Assembly: GCA_002084385.1 (NCBI GenBank)
Contig: NBLS01000020.1
Location: 1 to 8,660, forward strand
From: Desulfobacteraceae bacterium 4572_19
GTDB lineage: Bacteria; Desulfobacterota; Desulfobacteria; Desulfobacterales; NBLS01
DNA: 8,660 nucleotides
Reading direction: 5' to 3'
Of this stretch, positions 6,812-8,660 are shown piece after piece; the first letter of the stretch is position 1, and every line of letters starts with the position of its first letter. Under the pieces are notes generated by a model, which saw nothing but the letters and a program-made list of their open reading frames with translations, was not told the DNA's origin and did not search any database. The position numbers and the translations under genes were made by a program.

Positions 6812-8308
6812 ATGGAAACAATTTCAGCAGATTTACCGGCTTTTACAGAGTCAGAGAATAGTAATTTGATTTTAGTTGTAGATGATAATCCTTTTAACAG
6901 GATCTTTTTATCAGAGATATTAAAGGAGTTAAATTTTTCTGTTATTGAAGTAATAAACGGAAGTGAAGCTATTGAATATGTCAAAAAACATGATTTTTAT
7001 TTAATTTTTATGGATATGTTGATGCCCGGTATAAATGGGTTTGAAGCAACAAAGAAAATTCGTAGTATGGGTATATTAACACCTGTTATTGCTATATCTG
7101 CCATGAATGCAATGATTTTTTGCCAAAACCTGTTAGTGCCGCAGATATTAAAGCGATACTGAAAAAATATAACATACCAGCTAATAATAAGGTTCATAAC
7201 AATGCAACTTTACAGGGTAAATCGCAAAAGGAAAACGAAAATATTCTTTTTTCAAAATACAGCTTACTGCTTGTTGAAGAAGATCAAAACACTGAAGATA
7301 AATATAGTAATATACTAAAAAAATTAGGATTTAACGTTATATCTGTATCTAATGGATCTTTGGCTTTGGATATTTTAAAAAATCCGAATACAAAACCAGA
7401 TATTGTTATTAGTAATCTTTTTACATCTGAAATTGATGCCGTGGGACTTCTTTCAATTATTAAAAGAGAATATCCTGATATTTTTATGTTTATTTATTAT
7501 ACACAATACGATGCCGATACATTTCAATTTGCTGTCAGTCAGGGTGTTGACGGTATTATTCCCAAGGATAGTTTTGAAAATTCCATTGCCATGACAATTG
7601 AAACAGTTATTTATCAATCTTGCCAAAAGGGCTCTAAACAGGAAAATGCGGACACTGCCAAACAGGTAAGAAAAGCTCAGGAACAATTGGTTAGTATAGG
7701 TTGTGATAAACAGTGTGATTTTTTTGATGTTGGGCTTATCCCACTGCATGAAGCAGGCGGGGATATGGCAAAATGTATTAAATTAAATAACGATGGAAAA
7801 TGTGTGGCTATATTAGGAGATATTGCAGGGCATAGTGTTGCAAGTTCGTATATGAGTGCTATTTTTTTGGGACTTATCTCCTCTATTATGTAAAATGGGA
7901 TATGAAACAACCCATATTTGTGCCACGATTATTTTATATGATCGTCAATTAAGAAAAGTAGTAATTGCAACAGCCGGAAACCCGGGCGGACTTCTTGTAA
8001 CAACTGACCTTAATGGCAATTTGTCTTTTTATGAACTTGCCGGAGGAGGGCTTTGCATGGGATTGTTAGAGAGGCAAGATTTGTTTATTGAAGAAGAGAG
8101 AATACTTGAAGAAAACAGCTGGTTATTTCACTTTTCAGACGGAATAGAACAAGAGCATATCAGAGAAGTTTTATTATCAGAGCCAAATATTTTAAAAAGA
8201 AATTCTGCAAAGGGATTAGGTTTGTCTATTATAAAAAAAATAATTAAAAACCATGGACAAGATGATGATATGATTCTTCTTACAACCTATACTCCATCGA
8301 ATTTATAG
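6812..8308 (+). pseudogene. Broken REC-REC-PP2C (SpoIIE/RsbU-type) phosphatase regulator
   Basis: Three consecutive reading-frame pieces together form one protein: two receivers and a PP2C-type Ser/Thr phosphatase, a class that usually acts on anti-anti-sigma (STAS) proteins. Piece 1 starts at 6812 (AAAGGA 7 nt upstream) and holds most of REC1 (VVDDN; acceptor Asp in FMDMLMPG). Near 7103-7117 the frame changes, and NDFLPKPV resumes the end of REC1 in the next frame; about 11 residues are missing compared with intact receivers. REC2 (about 7252-7610) is degenerate, with Asn (7414-7416) at the acceptor position. The PP2C part starts with AGGD (7753-7764) and GDIAGHSVA (7816-7842) and stops at 7891-7893. 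It continues in the original frame as KMGYETTHICATI, then AGNPGGLLV, FSDG (8132-8143) and DDD (8261-8269), ending at 8308. Roughly 20-25 residues of the catalytic domain seem lost at the second junction. Both breaks look like non-triplet deletions. A functional full-length product is unlikely. Confidence 0.85.
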
Positions 8309-8354
8309 CCGACCACTATAATGGGGAATCACTTAGGGGGTTGGAAATAAATAC

Positions 8355-8384
8355 TTGACCAATTATCACATTTGGGAAATTAAT
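8355..8384 (+). promoter_or_regulatory. Weak candidate promoter before the 8453 gene
   Basis: TTGACC (8355-8360, 5 of 6 matches) is followed after 18 nt by ATTAAT (8379-8384, 4 of 6 matches). It lies in the 144-bp gap between the phosphatase pseudogene and the next gene. I found no convincing intrinsic terminator in that gap, so read-through from upstream is also possible. Confidence 0.3.
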
Positions 8385-8452
8385 CTTTAGTGATTTTTCA
8401 AAATATTGTGGACGATTATATTTTTCATACTCCCTTAAAGGAATTATAAAAT

Positions 8453-8660
8453 ATGAAAAAACAAACGATGAATAATGATTTTTTCAAAAAATACTATCGG
8501 ATTTATCTTGTTTACTTCTTTATCATTATAGCCATAATTATCAGTTTTTTCTATTATCGTTTGGTAGATTTGGGTAAAATTCAACTTGGGCAAATTCGCA
8601 ATCAGGCTGTTGAACTATCATTGATTATGGATCATATTTTAAAAGATGCCAAACATCATT
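8453..8660 (+). CDS. N-terminus of an unidentified membrane-anchored protein (C-terminus outside window)
   Basis: Only 69 codons are visible. The start at 8453 is preceded by AAAGGA (8437-8442) with 10-nt spacing; a second in-frame ATG lies 5 codons later without such a site. A short Lys/Asn-rich cytoplasmic head precedes one hydrophobic helix (about residues 17-35, rich in Ile, Phe and Tyr). An amphipathic, probably extracytoplasmic segment (about 39-69) with Gln, Glu, Asp and His follows. A single N-terminal helix leading into a helical periplasmic region is common in sensor kinases, diguanylate cyclases and chemoreceptors, and the signalling neighbourhood agrees. No domain is actually visible, so the function stays open. 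Confidence 0.75.
   Translation, partial: MKKQTMNNDFFKKYYRIYLVYFFIIIAIIISFFYYRLVDLGKIQLGQIRNQAVELSLIMDHILKDAKHH

Noticed and set aside
7103..7125. Programmed -1 frameshift at the T6 run (7116-7121) joining the first two pieces of the phosphatase gene
   Set aside because: The zero-frame codons do not form a standard X XXY YYZ slippery heptamer. A slip here would still leave about 11 conserved receiver residues missing, so a deletion explains the data better.
8327..8395. AATCACT (8327-8333) and AGTGATT (8389-8395) as a terminator stem
   Set aside because: The arms are 7 bp and AT-rich with a 55-nt loop; such pairing is expected by chance in this composition.

Overview
The window is AT-rich and carries signal-transduction genes almost exclusively. 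The style of the proteins suggests a Desulfobacterota/Desulfobacterales-type sulfate reducer or a relative. Pointers are a multi-receiver hybrid kinase with a Cys/His-containing PAS domain, an MCP tip of the [16 protein letters not shown] type and a REC-REC-PP2C protein. This assignment is inference from protein style only. No tRNA, rRNA, CRISPR array or transposase gene was seen.

Left part, minus strand (1-2425): cheW is followed after 59 nt by a dCache-type methyl-accepting chemotaxis protein that runs off the left edge. A well-spaced sigma70-like promoter (TTGACA-17-TATACA) lies just upstream of cheW and probably drives both genes.

Centre (2426-2756): a 331-bp divergent control region. 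It holds the leftward cheW promoter, an anomalous 68-bp GC-rich block (60% GC by count, 2568-2635) and a rightward TTGACA promoter whose -35 region overlaps a 14-bp palindrome.

Plus strand (2757-6600): a two-gene operon with a 4-nt gap. It encodes a 939-aa hybrid kinase (REC-PAS-HisKA-HATPase-REC-REC-Hpt) and a 339-aa REC-HD-GYP protein with the expected cyclic-di-GMP phosphodiesterase residues intact. The likely logic is a phosphorelay (H274, then a C-terminal receiver, then Hpt H879) ending on D59 of the HD-GYP regulator, so that an input signal controls c-di-GMP turnover. The kinase H-box has Leu where Pro is nearly invariant.

Right part: 6601-6811 contains a hairpin and then a 94-bp imperfect inverted repeat. 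It is followed by a broken REC-REC-PP2C phosphatase gene (6812-8308). This gene is interrupted by two frame-changing internal deletions, and its second receiver has Asn at the phospho-acceptor position. A new membrane protein gene begins at 8453 and leaves the window after 69 codons.

The components belong to known families. The most unusual items are the doubly deleted phosphatase gene, the composite palindrome in front of it, the kinase H-box substitution and the GC-rich intergenic block. I cannot show a wholly new system from this window.
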